Source of the DNA: Sporosarcina sp. D27
GTDB taxonomy: Bacteria; Bacillota; Bacilli; Bacillales_A; Planococcaceae
DNA: 64,000 nucleotides
Direction: 5' to 3'
Assembly (NCBI RefSeq): GCF_000586555.1
Contig: NZ_AZUC01000045.1
Span: forward strand, 160,780-224,779
Shown here: positions 33,897 to 43,677 of the stretch, piece by piece
Layout: each line of letters opens with the position of its first letter
Numbering within the stretch: the first letter of the stretch is position 1
Program-made: the position numbers and the translations under genes
The notes under the pieces: model-generated
Seen by the model: the letters and a program-made list of their open reading frames with translations, nothing else
Database searches by the model: none
What the model was told of the DNA's origin: nothing

Positions 33897-35247
33897 AAGC
33901 ACCAAAGGACTCATGTTGCGACCAATCGATATTTAAGAACTTGTTATATTCCTTTGCAAATGCTAACGTCACCGTTCCTGTTGGGCCGTTACGTTGCTTT
34001 GCAATGATAATCTCAATCATATTCTGGTTTTCAGTCTCTTTGTCGTAATAGTCTTCACGATACAAGAACGAAACGATATCCGCATCTTGCTCAATACTTC
34101 CAGACTCTCGTAAGTCAGACATCATCGGCCGTTTGTCTTGACGCTGCTCAACACCACGGGACAGCTGTGACAATGCGATTACTGGCACTTTCAATTCACG
34201 GGCAAGAGCTTTCAGTGAACGGGAGATTTCCGATACTTCCTGCTGTCGGTTCTCACCCGATCTGCCACTCCCCATAATAAGTTGCAAGTAATCGATCATA
34301 ATCATTCCGAGTCCATGCTCTTGCTGCAGACGTCGACATTTTGACCGAATTTCGTTAATGCGTATACCGGGAGAGTCATCAATGAAGATTCCTGCGTTGG
34401 ACAGGCTGCCCATCGCCATCGTCAGCTTACGCCAATCCTCTGCCTCAAGATTACCTGTCCTTAGCACAGATGCATCAATATTACCTTCTGCACATAGCAT
34501 ACGCATAACGAGCTGCTCAGCACCCATCTCAAGACTAAAGATCGCAACGTTTTCATCTGTTTTAGTTGCAACGTTCTGTGCTACGTTCAAGGCAAAAGCT
34601 GTCTTACCTACGGAAGGTCTCGCCGCCACAATGATCAAGTCATTGGGTTGGAAACCAGCAGTTATTTTGTCAAGATCGGCGAAGCCCGTTGGAACACCTG
34701 TAACGTCTCCCCTGCGCGTATGTAAAATTTCTATGTTGTCATACGTATCCACAAGTACGTCCTTGATATGACGGAAGTCTCCGGCATTTTTACGGTTCGC
34801 AACTTCCATCATCTTCTTTTCAGCTTCTGATAAGAGTGCTTCCACTTCGTCTTCTCTCGTATAACCATCTTCCATAATTGTCGAGGCCACTGAAATCAGA
34901 CGTCTCAGTAAAGACTTTTCCTCAACGATGCGAGCATAATGTTCAATGTTCGCTGCAGTTGGTACGGAGTTTGCGACCTCTGTTAAATATGAAAGACCTC
35001 CGACGTCTTCCAATTCTTTTTTTGCAGATAGTTCTTCCGTGACAGTGACAACATCGATCGCCTGCCCCTTATCACTTAAGCCAATCATAGTTAAAAATAT
35101 CTTATGATGTGCAGTCCGGTAGAAATCCTCGGGCATCAAAATCTCAGCCGCTGTAATGAGGGCTTGTGGATCCAAGAAAATTGCACCTATGACGGACTGC
35201 TCGGCTTCGTTATTATGAGGGGGAATACGATCTATCATTTGATCCAT
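33895..35247 (-). CDS. dnaC: Replicative DNA helicase (DnaB family; DnaC in Bacillus)
   Basis: A 450-residue hexameric helicase that unwinds DNA ahead of the fork. It has the N-terminal primase-interacting domain (about 1-105), a linker, and the RecA-like motor with Walker A ARPSVGKTAF, Walker B MIMIDYLQLI and the arginine-finger region REDYYD. The ATG at 35247 follows AAGGAGA seven bases upstream. It is the last gene of the yybS-gdpP-rplI-dnaC run. Confidence 0.95.
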   Translation of the reverse strand: MDQMIDRIPPHNNEAEQSVIGAIFLDPQALITAAEILMPEDFYRTAHHKIFLTMIGLSDKGQAIDVVTVTEELSAKKELEDVGGLSYLTEVANSVPTAANIEHYARIVEEKSLLRRLISVASTIMEDGYTREDEVEALLSEAEKKMMEVANRKNAGDFRHIKDVLVDTYDNIEILHTRRGDVTGVPTGFADLDKITAGFQPNDLIIVAARPSVGKTAFALNVAQNVATKTDENVAIFSLEMGAEQLVMRMLCAEGNIDASVLRTGNLEAEDWRKLTMAMGSLSNAGIFIDDSPGIRINEIRSKCRRLQQEHGLGMIMIDYLQLIMGSGRSGENRQQEVSEISRSLKALARELKVPVIALSQLSRGVEQRQDKRPMMSDLRESGSIEQDADIVSFLYREDYYDKETENQNMIEIIIAKQRNGPTGTVTLAFAKEYNKFLNIDWSQHESFGA

Positions 35248-35262
35248 CAGACTATCTCCTTA

Positions 35263-35709
35263 TCATTCTTCTGTTACGTGGACTTTCAATACCGCGTTGA
35301 CATCATGATGTAATTTTACAGGTACATTTGTGTACCCGAGTGCACGGATGGCATCAGGTAGATCCATCTTACGCTTATCAAGCTTAATGCCATGTTGTTT
35401 CTCTAGAGCTGCTGCAATTTGTTTGGAAGTAACCGATCCAAATAACCGACCGTCTTCTCCAGATTTTGCTGTCAATTCAACTGTGAGCTCTTCGATATGA
35501 GCTTTTAGCTTCTTCGCATCTTCCAACTCTTCTGCAGCATCTTTTGCCTGGCGATTCTTTTGCCCTTCCAACTTGCTGAGAGCTGCTGGTGTTGCCTCAA
35601 CAGCCACATTGTTTTTGAGTAAGAAGTTTTGAGCATATCCTACAGAAACCTCTTTTACATCACCTTTTTTACCCTTACCTTTTACATCTTGTAGAAAAAT
35701 AACTTTCAT
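35263..35709 (-). CDS. rplI: 50S ribosomal protein L9
   Basis: A 148-residue L9: N-terminal domain [18 protein letters not shown] that binds 23S rRNA, a long connecting helix (about 40-75) and the C-terminal domain. The ATG at 35709 was preferred over one two codons upstream because of GGGGAG seven bases before it. It begins two bases after the gdpP stop. Confidence 0.96.
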   Translation of the reverse strand: MKVIFLQDVKGKGKKGDVKEVSVGYAQNFLLKNNVAVEATPAALSKLEGQKNRQAKDAAEELEDAKKLKAHIEELTVELTAKSGEDGRLFGSVTSKQIAAALEKQHGIKLDKRKMDLPDAIRALGYTNVPVKLHHDVNAVLKVHVTEE

Positions 35710-35711
35710 GT

Positions 35712-37682
35712 TCAATCTCCCCTTTCCTGATCATCCATAATTACTTGTTTTAATTGTTCTTCAGCCTCTTCCACAGTCTCTAAAGTAAGCTGCGTTGCGG
35801 CGTTCGTCAAATGCCCACCGCCGCCAAGCTGTTCCATCACTCGTTGGACATTCAGTTCACCGAGTGAACGGGCGCTTATACCAATTTTACCATCTGACCG
35901 TGGTGCGATGACAAAGGATGCAGATACTCCTTGCATCGTTAGAAGGATGTCAGCGGTTTGTGCAATCAGTACGGAATTGTATGGCTCACCATTTTCACCT
36001 TTCGCAATGGCAACACCACCATCCATGATTTCAACCGTTTCAATTAGCCTCGAACGCTCTACATACGTTTCAATATTCTCTTTCAACAACCGTTGTACGA
36101 GAACTGTATCTGCACCGTTTGTTCGTAAGTATGAGGCTGCTTCAAACGTACGGGAACCTGTCCGTAATGTAAAGCTCTTCGTATCGACCACGATACCCGC
36201 AAGCATCGCAGTCGACTCAAGCATCGTCAATTTCTCGTTTTTCGGCTGATACTCAATAAGCTCTGTCACCAGTTCAGCGGTCGATGACGCGTATGGCTCC
36301 ATGTAAACAAGCATTGTATTTTGTACAAACTCTTCCCCTCGACGATGGTGATCGATGACAACTAGTTTTTCTGCCTTATCAATCACTCGTTCATCGATGA
36401 CCATGCTCGGTTTATGTGTATCCACTATGACCACAAGTGATTTGTCCGTCATTTTAGCTAAAACCTCATCGGGATGAATGAAATGGTCATACAGATCAGG
36501 GTCTTGTTCAATCTCGTCAATTAGTCGATTAACACTTGCATCCAATTCATCGAAATTCACGACGACATATCCTGGAACATTATTCATCCGTGCCATCTTA
36601 CGCACACCAATCGCTGCACCAATCGCATCCATATCGGGCATCTTGTGACCCATCACAAAAATTTGGTCACTCCCCTGGATTAAGTCACGTAATGCATGAG
36701 AGATGACTCGCGCTCGCACTCTCGTCCGCTTCTCGACTGGATTTGTTTTCCCACCGAAGAACTTCAACTTTCCGTCTGAACGTTTAATGGCAACTTGATC
36801 GCCCCCACGTCCGAGCACAAGGTCCAAACTGGATTGAGCCAGCTCACCTAATTCAATCAAGGACGGAGAGCCTGCGCCTACCCCGATACTTAAGGTAAGA
36901 CCATTACTTTGTTTCGCAGTTTTTTCTCGAACATCATCTAAAATTGCAAACTTACTCTTTTCTAACTCATTTAGCATCGATTCATTGAACACCGCGAGGA
37001 AGCGATCCGAAGCTACGCGCTTCACAAAGATTCCATTGTCCGCACCCCAGCTATTAATAAGCGAGGTCACAAGAGAGTTCAGCTGACTTCGTGTTTGGTC
37101 ATCCATCGTCTGTGCGAGTTCGTCATAATTGTCGACAAGTAATATACCGATCACTGTTCGATCTGCATAATACAGGGATTCAATCCTCTGCCTTTTCGTC
37201 ACATCAAACAAGTAAATCAGGCGATCCTCTGGCTTGTAAGCCAGTCTGAAGGAACGTTCTCCCACCGTCAACGTCAAATCATCAGGTACATCGTCTTTTA
37301 AGAAAGAACGAAATTGTTCAGCTAGCTCAAAAAGCTCTTCACCAATTAAGGAATCCTCTTCAAAGATTTGTGCAGCATAAGGGTTGGCCCATTCAATGAT
37401 TTGCTTATCATTGAGTAGAATAATTCCTATTGGCAGTTCAAGAAGCGCTTCTTCCCCTACCTTTTTCATCCGATACGACATTGTCTCAATATGTTTTTCA
37501 GTATCCATATACGTTTGTTCTTCAATCTTCCATGAAGAGCCAATCAGTGCAAAGAAAATCACTGTATAGATCAGCCCGATCCAAAAGTTAAACATGAACA
37601 AAAATACTGCCGCTAGGACGCCGAGGAGTGAGACGGCAGCAAGTGGATAACGAATCGCTCTCCTTCTAAAAAAAGATGTCAT
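35712..37682 (-). CDS. gdpP: Cyclic-di-AMP phosphodiesterase GdpP (YybT)
   Basis: A 656-residue membrane protein: two membrane helices in the first 50 residues, a PAS domain, a degenerate GGDEF domain ([10 protein letters not shown]), then DHH and DHHA1 domains. The metal site motifs are [19 protein letters not shown] and [21 protein letters not shown] is in DHHA1. It hydrolyses c-di-AMP and so affects potassium balance, wall strength and beta-lactam tolerance. Complete, with AGGAGG upstream of its ATG. Confidence 0.94.
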   Translation of the reverse strand: MTSFFRRRAIRYPLAAVSLLGVLAAVFLFMFNFWIGLIYTVIFFALIGSSWKIEEQTYMDTEKHIETMSYRMKKVGEEALLELPIGIILLNDKQIIEWANPYAAQIFEEDSLIGEELFELAEQFRSFLKDDVPDDLTLTVGERSFRLAYKPEDRLIYLFDVTKRQRIESLYYADRTVIGILLVDNYDELAQTMDDQTRSQLNSLVTSLINSWGADNGIFVKRVASDRFLAVFNESMLNELEKSKFAILDDVREKTAKQSNGLTLSIGVGAGSPSLIELGELAQSSLDLVLGRGGDQVAIKRSDGKLKFFGGKTNPVEKRTRVRARVISHALRDLIQGSDQIFVMGHKMPDMDAIGAAIGVRKMARMNNVPGYVVVNFDELDASVNRLIDEIEQDPDLYDHFIHPDEVLAKMTDKSLVVIVDTHKPSMVIDERVIDKAEKLVVIDHHRRGEEFVQNTMLVYMEPYASSTAELVTELIEYQPKNEKLTMLESTAMLAGIVVDTKSFTLRTGSRTFEAASYLRTNGADTVLVQRLLKENIETYVERSRLIETVEIMDGGVAIAKGENGEPYNSVLIAQTADILLTMQGVSASFVIAPRSDGKIGISARSLGELNVQRVMEQLGGGGHLTNAATQLTLETVEEAEEQLKQVIMDDQERGD

Positions 37683-37694
37683 TGTCTCATCCTC

Positions 37695-38633
37695 CTAGTT
37701 CACCTTGTCTTTTCCTATCCAAGCCCGAATGTCAATGGCCGTGTCCAGTGTCCCAAGCAGTATCGTCATTGGATTCAACATCACCGCAAATACAGTCGCA
37801 AGCACAGTGATGAAACCCGGTAGCTTCCGTTCATGTAAAAAGTAGTAAATCAATGAGAGTCCTTGTAATAAGAAGACAAATCTCAAAATAATCATCGCAT
37901 TAATGTAAATCAGATAGCCTGTTGAAGTTGTATCATTTCCAATGAGAAACGATGACAAGATAACAAGCGCATAAATGACGATTGTCATGAATGGCAATTT
38001 CATATCTCTAAATTGAGTGAACTTCGGAACTTTTGTCCCTATCCGTTCAGCAGTATAAAAACTTGCAATAACAAAAAGGTACCCAGTAAGAAGGGAGCCT
38101 AAAATCACCAAGGCAGGGATAGTTAAGCGATAAAATAAAAACGTGTCTGCAATTGTTTTTTCATAGTCTTGAGGAAGGAATTTGAGATCAGACGAATATT
38201 CTATCATCTCTTGTTGTGACTTTTTTAAGATCTCCATGATTACTTCCATCGCGTTGAATTGGAAGAACAACACTGCGCCTACGTAGGTTGCCACCAATGA
38301 AATGAGAATAGTCAAGCCTACCGTCATCACTGTGTAAAACTTCGATTTCCCAGCCTGTATGGTTTCTCCCATCACAAATCCGAGGAAAACGAACACAAAT
38401 GCAATTGGAATCGTAAATAGTCCTCCGAATAATGAAGACACTAAAATAGCAACGACAGCAACAAGTAGACTGGCGTTTCGATCATAGCGAAGTCGGTAAA
38501 GTAAGATTGGGAGCGGTATAAAGAACAGCAATACACTACCAAGTAGCGGTATAAAGAGGCTCCCCGTTAATAGGACTGTAAACAGTACAATCATCATCGC
38601 TCCATATGTCAGTTTTCGTGCATTGTCTTGCAT
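37695..38633 (-). CDS. yybS: DUF2232 membrane protein YybS
   Basis: A 312-residue protein with about eight membrane helices of the DUF2232 (YybS) family, conserved upstream of gdpP. The function is unknown. The ATG at 38633 has CGGAGGA upstream; the open frame to 38786 is rejected since it crosses a terminator. A short ORF with its own strong ribosome site (38609-38692) overlaps the start in another frame. Confidence 0.85.
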   Translation of the reverse strand: MQDNARKLTYGAMMIVLFTVLLTGSLFIPLLGSVLLFFIPLPILLYRLRYDRNASLLVAVVAILVSSLFGGLFTIPIAFVFVFLGFVMGETIQAGKSKFYTVMTVGLTILISLVATYVGAVLFFQFNAMEVIMEILKKSQQEMIEYSSDLKFLPQDYEKTIADTFLFYRLTIPALVILGSLLTGYLFVIASFYTAERIGTKVPKFTQFRDMKLPFMTIVIYALVILSSFLIGNDTTSTGYLIYINAMIILRFVFLLQGLSLIYYFLHERKLPGFITVLATVFAVMLNPMTILLGTLDTAIDIRAWIGKDKVN

Positions 38634-38692
38634 AATTTGGATTCCTCCGGTTCGTAGTACATCATCCATGTGAAAAGCTCTATGAGATTCAT
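38609..38692 (-). CDS. 27-residue upstream ORF overlapping the yybS start
   Basis: On the minus strand AGAGGAGG lies eight bases before an ATG at 38692. The 27-codon product (starting MNLIELFTWMMYYEPEES) ends at a TGA 25 bases inside yybS, a layout typical of translational coupling. The ribosome site of yybS lies inside this ORF. It is a leader peptide candidate. Confidence 0.4.
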   Translation of the reverse strand: MNLIELFTWMMYYEPEESKLCKTMHEN

Positions 38693-38773
38693 ACAGATGT
38701 CCTCCTCTGATTGTATCACGATTAGAGTGTAGACACCAAAACCACACAGCTGTTCTCTGGATTTTTGCTGGGA

Positions 38774-38822
38774 ATAAAAAAACCACCCCTCACCCTGGGG
38801 AATCCCAGGCTGACAAGGTGGC
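38774..38822 (-). terminator. Terminator of the rpsF-ssb-rpsR operon
   Basis: An outer CCACC/GGTGG stem encloses a CCTGGG/CCCAGG hairpin; a run of seven T residues follows on the minus strand. It lies nine bases past the rpsR stop. Confidence 0.8.
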
Positions 38823-38830
38823 TTGTGTAA

Positions 38831-39067
38831 TTATCTTTCTTCTGCTACGAATGGTAGAAGTGACATAATACGTGCGCGTTTGATAGCGGAAGTCAGCTTA
38901 CGCTGATACTTCGCGCTTGTACCTGTAACGCGACGTGGCAAGATTTTTCCACGCTCAGAAATGAATTTCTTGAGCAAGTCTGCATCTTTGTAGTCAATGT
39001 GTGTAATGTTGTTAGACGTGAAATAACATACCTTACGACGTCTTTTTCCTCCACGACGTGGTGCCAT
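38831..39067 (-). CDS. rpsR: 30S ribosomal protein S18
   Basis: A 78-residue S18 with a basic N-terminus ([12 protein letters not shown]) and the core [21 protein letters not shown]. It pairs with S6 on the platform of the small subunit. AAAGGAGGAG lies before the ATG. Third gene of the rpsF-ssb-rpsR operon. Confidence 0.97.
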   Translation of the reverse strand: MAPRRGGKRRRKVCYFTSNNITHIDYKDADLLKKFISERGKILPRRVTGTSAKYQRKLTSAIKRARIMSLLPFVAEER

Positions 39068-39109
39068 AATCGTTTCTCCTCCTTTTTATCCGTATAAGTG
39101 AAATCCGGA

Positions 39110-39631
39110 TCAGAACGGCAAATCATCGTCCGATACTTCAATCGGACCGCCACCTGATTGGAACGGATCCTCATCAGTACGTGTATAGTTTTGCTGGTTA
39201 GGCTGATAAGATGGCTGATTCTGTTGCTGATTCTGATTATACGGACGGTCTGACTGTTGGTTTCCGTACGCAGGTGCGCCACCTTGTGAGTTAGGTCGGT
39301 CAGAGTTAGCATTACGTGGTTCCAAGAATTGAACGCTATCTGCCACAACTTCCGTCATGAAGACACGCTTGCCATCTTGTCCTTCGAAATTACTCGTCTG
39401 AATACGCCCGTCTACACCAGCTAGACTACCTTTGCGTAAGAAATTCGCAGTGTTCTCCGCCTGTTTTCTCCAAGCTACACAGTTAATGAAGTCCGCTTCA
39501 CGATCGCCTGACTGGTTTGAGAACGGTCTGTTCACAGCCAGTGTAAAGCGAGTGACCGCGATTCCACTTTGTGTATATTTGAGTTCAGGATCTTTTGTCA
39601 ATCGGCCGACCAATACGACACGGTTAATCAT
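39110..39631 (-). CDS. ssb: Single-stranded DNA-binding protein
   Basis: A 173-residue SSB: an OB-fold (about 1-105, [20 protein letters not shown]), a long Gln/Asn/Gly-rich linker (110-160) and the acidic tip SDDDLPF that recruits repair and replication partners. It lies between rpsF and rpsR, as is usual in Firmicutes. Confidence 0.97.
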   Translation of the reverse strand: MINRVVLVGRLTKDPELKYTQSGIAVTRFTLAVNRPFSNQSGDREADFINCVAWRKQAENTANFLRKGSLAGVDGRIQTSNFEGQDGKRVFMTEVVADSVQFLEPRNANSDRPNSQGGAPAYGNQQSDRPYNQNQQQNQPSYQPNQQNYTRTDEDPFQSGGGPIEVSDDDLPF

Positions 39632-39676
39632 CAGAATTCAGCCTCCCTCATCGTTTTTTACGTTGTTTTTTATGGA

Positions 39677-39964
39677 TTATGCGTCAAGACGAACAGCCAT
39701 ATGACGAAGGATTCCTTCGTTGATGTTCGCAAGACGTGTAAATTCGTTGATTGCTTCTGTACCTGCGTTAAGAGTTACCAATTGGTAGAAACCTTCACGC
39801 AAATCGTCGATTTCGTATGCAAGACGGCGCTTGCCCCACTCTTTCGACTCGATGATCTCCGCACCGTTCGAAGTCAAGACTCCGTCGAAACGTTCGATCA
39901 ATGCTTTTTTCGCGTCGTCATCTAGACTTGGGCGAATGATGTACATAATTTCATACTTTCTCAT
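39677..39964 (-). CDS. rpsF: 30S ribosomal protein S6
   Basis: A 95-residue S6 ([20 protein letters not shown]) that forms a dimer with S18 before joining the 30S platform. The ATG has AAGGAGGTG seven bases upstream. First gene of the operon, preceded by a hairpin-bearing leader and a clear promoter. Confidence 0.97.
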   Translation of the reverse strand: MRKYEIMYIIRPSLDDDAKKALIERFDGVLTSNGAEIIESKEWGKRRLAYEIDDLREGFYQLVTLNAGTEAINEFTRLANINEGILRHMAVRLDA

Positions 39965-39990
39965 CTGTAGTCACCTCCTTATGGACTTGG

Positions 39991-40011
39991 GCCCTGCTGC
40001 ATGCAGCGGGC
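39991..40011 (-). promoter_or_regulatory. Hairpin in the rpsF leader (possible S6:S18 autoregulatory element)
   Basis: GCCC/GGGC pairs around an inner GCTG/CAGC stem with one unpaired base, just before the rpsF ribosome site. In many bacteria the S6:S18 complex represses this operon by binding a leader hairpin; this is a candidate for that element, by position. Confidence 0.4.
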
Positions 40012-40046
40012 AAGGAGTAAGTAAATTTGTTTACTCACATCAATAC

Positions 40047-40075
40047 ATACTATCATAGGTTCCATCGTAATTCAA
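40047..40075 (-). promoter_or_regulatory. rpsF operon promoter (SigA-type)
   Basis: On the minus strand TTGAAT, a 17-base spacer and TAGTAT, about 85 bases upstream of rpsF. Confidence 0.65.
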
Positions 40076-40143
40076 GTGTTTCTCCTGTATAATAAAGAAA
40101 AAGTGAGCTAGTAAAGTGATCAATTGAAGAAAGAGGTGATCCA

Positions 40144-40716
40144 ATGCTTGTGTCTAGTGAACCTGCACACATTGTGGACTTGGACCTAAAAAGAGTAGCA
40201 AAAACAGGACTGTGGGTTACCTTATGGACAACAGTTGGATTATTTGCACTCGATATCCTATTTCAACTCCTAATCCAATCTGAGCTTACGGTTTCGTTCT
40301 CTTTTTGGAAAATCCTTTTTGTAGTCATTGGATATATCGTACTGATTGTAGTGCATGAGTTGTTTCATTTACTAGGATTTCGTATCTTTGCGGGCATTCC
40401 CTGGAGGAAGATGATTGTTGGAGTAAATTTAAAGCTAGGCATCGCTTATGCTACGACAGATGAATGGATGACCAATGCTGCCATTCGCAAGGCATTGCTC
40501 CTGCCCTTCTGGACAACAGGGATTATTCCAGCAGCTGTCGGCTTGTACCTTTCTGACGGTGTATGGCTATTGCTCGGCGGCCTACTCATAGGGGGAGCTG
40601 CCGGTGATTTTGCGATGTACAAAGAACTTAAACAATTTCCAGATGAATGGCTCGTAAAAGATGATCCAGAACGTCCACGTCTCTATTTGTATGAATCTGT
40701 TCGATCTGTAGATTAA
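40144..40716 (+). CDS. DUF3267 membrane protein (putative zincin-like peptidase)
   Basis: A 190-residue membrane protein with about four helices. The second helix ends in HELFH (His71, Glu72, His75), the HExxH pattern of zinc peptidases, as in the DUF3267 family. It could be an intramembrane or membrane-bound metallopeptidase; no substrate is known. GAGGTGA precedes the ATG by five bases and a TATAAT at 40088 is a likely -10 box. It is one of very few plus-strand genes in this stretch. Confidence 0.75.
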   Translation: MLVSSEPAHIVDLDLKRVAKTGLWVTLWTTVGLFALDILFQLLIQSELTVSFSFWKILFVVIGYIVLIVVHELFHLLGFRIFAGIPWRKMIVGVNLKLGIAYATTDEWMTNAAIRKALLLPFWTTGIIPAAVGLYLSDGVWLLLGGLLIGGAAGDFAMYKELKQFPDEWLVKDDPERPRLYLYESVRSVD

Positions 40717-40771
40717 CGCGTTCAGTCCTTCTTTTTAAACAGGGTATAAAGATAGCTAATCATTTTAATAT

Positions 40772-40820
40772 AAAAAGCCAGACATGGAGGATTTCGCGTC
40801 CTCGCATGCCTGGCTTTTTT
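40772..40820. terminator. Bidirectional terminator, DUF3267 gene and ychF
   Basis: A long stem (AAAAGCCAG/CTGGCTTTT outside, CATG and GAGGA/TCCTC inside) with A residues on the left and six T residues on the right, between convergent genes. Confidence 0.85.
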
Positions 40821-40829
40821 CAATCCTAC

Positions 40830-41930
40830 TTACACATTAAAACGGAATAGCATAACATCGCCATCTTTAACGATGTATTCTTTTCCTTCAAGACGTACTT
40901 TGCCCGCTTCTTTTGCAGCCGCCATAGAACCTGCTGCCATAAGATCGTCATATGCAACCGTTTCAGCACGGATGAACCCACGCTCAAAGTCCGTATGGAT
41001 GACTCCGGCACATTGAGGTGCTTTCATGCCTTTACGGAATGTCCATGCACGAACTTCCTGCACGCCTGCCGTAAAGTACGTTGCCAATCCAAGCAACTGA
41101 TAAGCAGCACGGATCAACTGATCAAGACCAGACTCTTCGATGCCAAGCTCGTCTAGGAACATTTGCTTCTCATCGTCATCCAGCTCCGCCATCTCTTCTT
41201 CGATCTTCGCACAGACAACGATGACCTCTGCATTGTCTTTTTGCGCGAAGTCACGAACGGCTTGTACATACTCGTTGTTTGCAGCATCTGCAATTTCATC
41301 TTCCGAAACGTTTGCTACATAGAGCATCGGTTTAATCGTCAACAAATGCATGCCTTTTACAACTGCTGTTTCTTCTGGCGTGAGTTCTACAGAACGAGCA
41401 GACTCCCCTGCTTCAAACGCATCTTTCAATTTCAGCAACACCGGTTCTTCGATCATTGCTTCTTTGTCTTTCTGCTTTGCCATTTTGGTAACACGTTGAA
41501 GACGCTTATCCACGCTTTCCATATCTGCGAGTATCAATTCAAGATTAATTACTTCGATATCAGACAAAGGATCCACTTTACCACTTACGTGTGTAATATT
41601 GTCATCTGCGAAACAACGAACAACCTGACAGATTGCATCCGTTTCTCTGATGTGAGACAAAAACTTGTTTCCAAGTCCTTCCCCTTTGCTCGCTCCTTCT
41701 ACAATCCCAGCAATATCTGTAAACTCAAAAGCAGTAGGTACTGTCTTTTTAGGTGTGACAAGTTCCGTTAGCTTTTGAAGACGCTCATCGGGTACTTCTA
41801 CGATTCCAACGTTTGGATCGATTGTACAGAACGGATAGTTTGCAGCTTCCGCACCAGCTTTTGTAATTGCGTTAAACAACGTGGACTTTCCTACGTTCGG
41901 AAGTCCTACGATACCAGCTGTCAATGCCAT
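40830..41930 (-). CDS. ychF: Ribosome-binding GTPase/ATPase YchF
   Basis: A 366-residue Obg-family P-loop protein: G1 GLPNVGKST (residues 7-15), G3 DIAG, an NxxE-type G4 that favours ATP, a helical insert (about 120-200) and the C-terminal TGS domain (AWTFRKGMKAPQCAGVIH). It binds 70S ribosomes and acts in translation and stress responses. Full length and conserved at this place (yyaF in B. subtilis). Confidence 0.95.
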   Translation of the reverse strand: MALTAGIVGLPNVGKSTLFNAITKAGAEAANYPFCTIDPNVGIVEVPDERLQKLTELVTPKKTVPTAFEFTDIAGIVEGASKGEGLGNKFLSHIRETDAICQVVRCFADDNITHVSGKVDPLSDIEVINLELILADMESVDKRLQRVTKMAKQKDKEAMIEEPVLLKLKDAFEAGESARSVELTPEETAVVKGMHLLTIKPMLYVANVSEDEIADAANNEYVQAVRDFAQKDNAEVIVVCAKIEEEMAELDDDEKQMFLDELGIEESGLDQLIRAAYQLLGLATYFTAGVQEVRAWTFRKGMKAPQCAGVIHTDFERGFIRAETVAYDDLMAAGSMAAAKEAGKVRLEGKEYIVKDGDVMLFRFNV

Positions 41931-42022
41931 AACTTTCCCAACCTTTCATCTATACCAATTTATTATGTTCGATTATTCAATGCAGCTCTTCCATTATAAG
42001 GAGAGAACGTCTTTCTGTCCAT

Positions 42023-42226
42023 TCAGTTTTCCGTTTGTCCTTGCTGGATAACACGCTTCATTTTTTTAGTGAATTCGTTACGTGGAATCATAATACTATG
42101 ACCACATCCTAAGCATTTAATGCGGATGTCTGCACCCATTCGAATGACTTTCCAAGAATTTGTTCCACATGGATGTTGTTTTTTCATCTCCACAACATCA
42201 TTGATACCAAATTGCTTCGCTTCCAA
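42023..42226 (-). CDS. DUF951 family small protein
   Basis: A 67-residue protein with the DUF951 block EMKKQHPCGTNSWKVIRMGADIRIKC then LGCGHSIMIPR; Cys residues of PCG and CLGCG could bind a metal. The function is unknown. A TTG at 42226 with GGAG eight bases upstream gives the usual family start; the frame reaches 42244. It is conserved next to ychF in Bacillales. Confidence 0.8.
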   Translation of the reverse strand: MEAKQFGINDVVEMKKQHPCGTNSWKVIRMGADIRIKCLGCGHSIMIPRNEFTKKMKRVIQQGQTEN

Positions 42227-42357
42227 TCTATTCACTCCAATCATCCACTCTTATAATTTCGCTTGAGATTAGTTATTTACGTATAATCCAGCTTTGTTTT
42301 GAGTATACTGCAGGACACCACACATTCCTACTACTATTCCTAGACAGGAGCCTGATT

Positions 42358-42999
42358 ATGCAAAAACTTGAACAAGCTGAATTGAACTCACGTATTCACT
42401 ACAAAGAAACTGGAGCCGTTTGGAAATTGAGCACATTATTCCTAGAGAATATCCCTTTTACAACACGTGAAATCCTATTCCTATGTATTGGAACAGATCG
42501 TTCAACTGGTGATGCACTTGGTCCGCTCATTGGCTCGCTACTCACAGAAACTCGATCCTTTCCCTATCGTGTCCTCGGTACACTAGAAGAACCGCTTCAT
42601 GCTCTTAACATTGAACAAACAATAACTGAGCTTGCTTTTACTCATCCAGATGCATACCTCGTCGCAATTGACGCTTGCCTGGGTAAAAGTGATTCTGTAG
42701 GACATCTCCTTATACAAGACGGTCCATTGCAGCCAGGAAAAGCTGTCGGCAAAGAGCTCCCTTCCGTTGGTGACATTGCTATAAAAGGGGTCGTCAATAT
42801 CGGTGGCTTTATGGAGCATTCCGTCCTTCAAAGCACACGGCTTCATCTATCTTATGAAATGGGACGAACCATCTCAAGAGCACTGCAACTTGCTCATGGT
42901 CGACTACAGTCAAAACGCGTATATGATACTTACAATCAAAGCCACTACCGGAATAGCGGGAATGAAATTAGCTACTCGGATCTTAGTCAAGCCGATTAA
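42358..42999 (+). CDS. yyaC: Sporulation protein YyaC (DUF1256)
   Basis: A 213-residue protein of the YyaC/GPR-related peptidase-like family: LFLCIGTDRSTGDALGPLIG (about 40-60) and YLVAIDACLGKSDSVG give an HybD/GPR-like fold with likely acidic catalytic residues. It is expressed during sporulation in B. subtilis. An ACAGGAG site precedes the ATG. Its last 90 bases overlap, tail to tail, the DUF554 gene on the other strand. Confidence 0.85.
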   Translation: MQKLEQAELNSRIHYKETGAVWKLSTLFLENIPFTTREILFLCIGTDRSTGDALGPLIGSLLTETRSFPYRVLGTLEEPLHALNIEQTITELAFTHPDAYLVAIDACLGKSDSVGHLLIQDGPLQPGKAVGKELPSVGDIAIKGVVNIGGFMEHSVLQSTRLHLSYEMGRTISRALQLAHGRLQSKRVYDTYNQSHYRNSGNEISYSDLSQAD

Positions 43000-43614
43000 G
43001 TTGAGTCCAATTGCCAAAATCATAAGGCCCCCGGTTGCCGTCATCTCAGATATAAAAAGCTCAAGTAGTTCGTCCGGAACAAAACGACTAATTTGTGTGG
43101 AAAATAATGTGATGAGTCCTTGATAAAGCAATACGGGTACTGCTGAAAAAACGACTCCGATCCCAAGTGTTGAACTGAGAATGATTGCTGTGAACCCGTC
43201 AATTATCCCTTTCATCACCAACACATCGTGATCATTTCGCAACCCGCTGTCAATGGCTCCTATTATCGACATAGACCCAATGACAAAAATCATTGTTGCT
43301 GTGATGAACCCTTGGGAAATGCCTTGTCCACTTTTTGGGGCAGGCATTTTTGATTCCAGCCATTTCCCTGCCTGTTCCATCATTTTATCGACGTTTATCC
43401 ATTCCCCAATTACAGAACCAATCACAATACTAATAATTACAATGAGCAATTGCGTGCTTTCGAATGTCATTTGGATCCCGATTGCCATGACGGCAAGTGC
43501 AATTCCATACATAACTGTTTGTTTCATACGATCAGGAATATTTTTAAAAACTCTACCAATCAAAGCACCTACGATAATTAGTGCTACGTTCACTAGCGTA
43601 CCGTAAAACACCAC
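42910..43614 (-). CDS. DUF554 membrane protein
   Basis: A 234-residue protein with about seven membrane helices of the DUF554 family (FYGTLVNVALIIVGALIG at the start; a Gly-rich core IGSMSIIGAIDSGL). Thought to be a transporter; substrate unknown. Three near GTG codons compete for the start (43623, 43614, 43611); 43614 gives the normal family N-terminus and is five bases from AAGTGG. It overlaps yyaC by 90 bases at its end. Confidence 0.78.
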   Translation of the reverse strand: MVFYGTLVNVALIIVGALIGRVFKNIPDRMKQTVMYGIALAVMAIGIQMTFESTQLLIVIISIVIGSVIGEWINVDKMMEQAGKWLESKMPAPKSGQGISQGFITATMIFVIGSMSIIGAIDSGLRNDHDVLVMKGIIDGFTAIILSSTLGIGVVFSAVPVLLYQGLITLFSTQISRFVPDELLELFISEMTATGGLMILAIGLNLIGLTKIRVANFIPAIPVVALIVSIIYAF

Positions 43615-43634
43615 GTTAACCACTTCCCGACCAT

Positions 43635-43673
43635 TAAAAAATAGTACCTATTCCGCTAGTGCGAAATAGGTAC
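43635..43673 (-). terminator. Terminator of the soj-spo0J unit
   Basis: A 13-bp stem with one mismatch (43644-43656 with 43661-43673), 4-nt loop, and T residues following on the minus strand; five bases past the spo0J stop. Confidence 0.82.
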
Positions 43674-43677
43674 ACGT

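Noticed and set aside
38634..38786. Longer start for yybS
   Set aside because: The extension crosses the rpsR terminator and lacks membrane character; the ATG at 38633 has CGGAGGA upstream.
41163..41771. 202-codon plus-strand frame
   Set aside because: Antisense to ychF, with a Cys/Phe/His-rich composition typical of a shadow frame.
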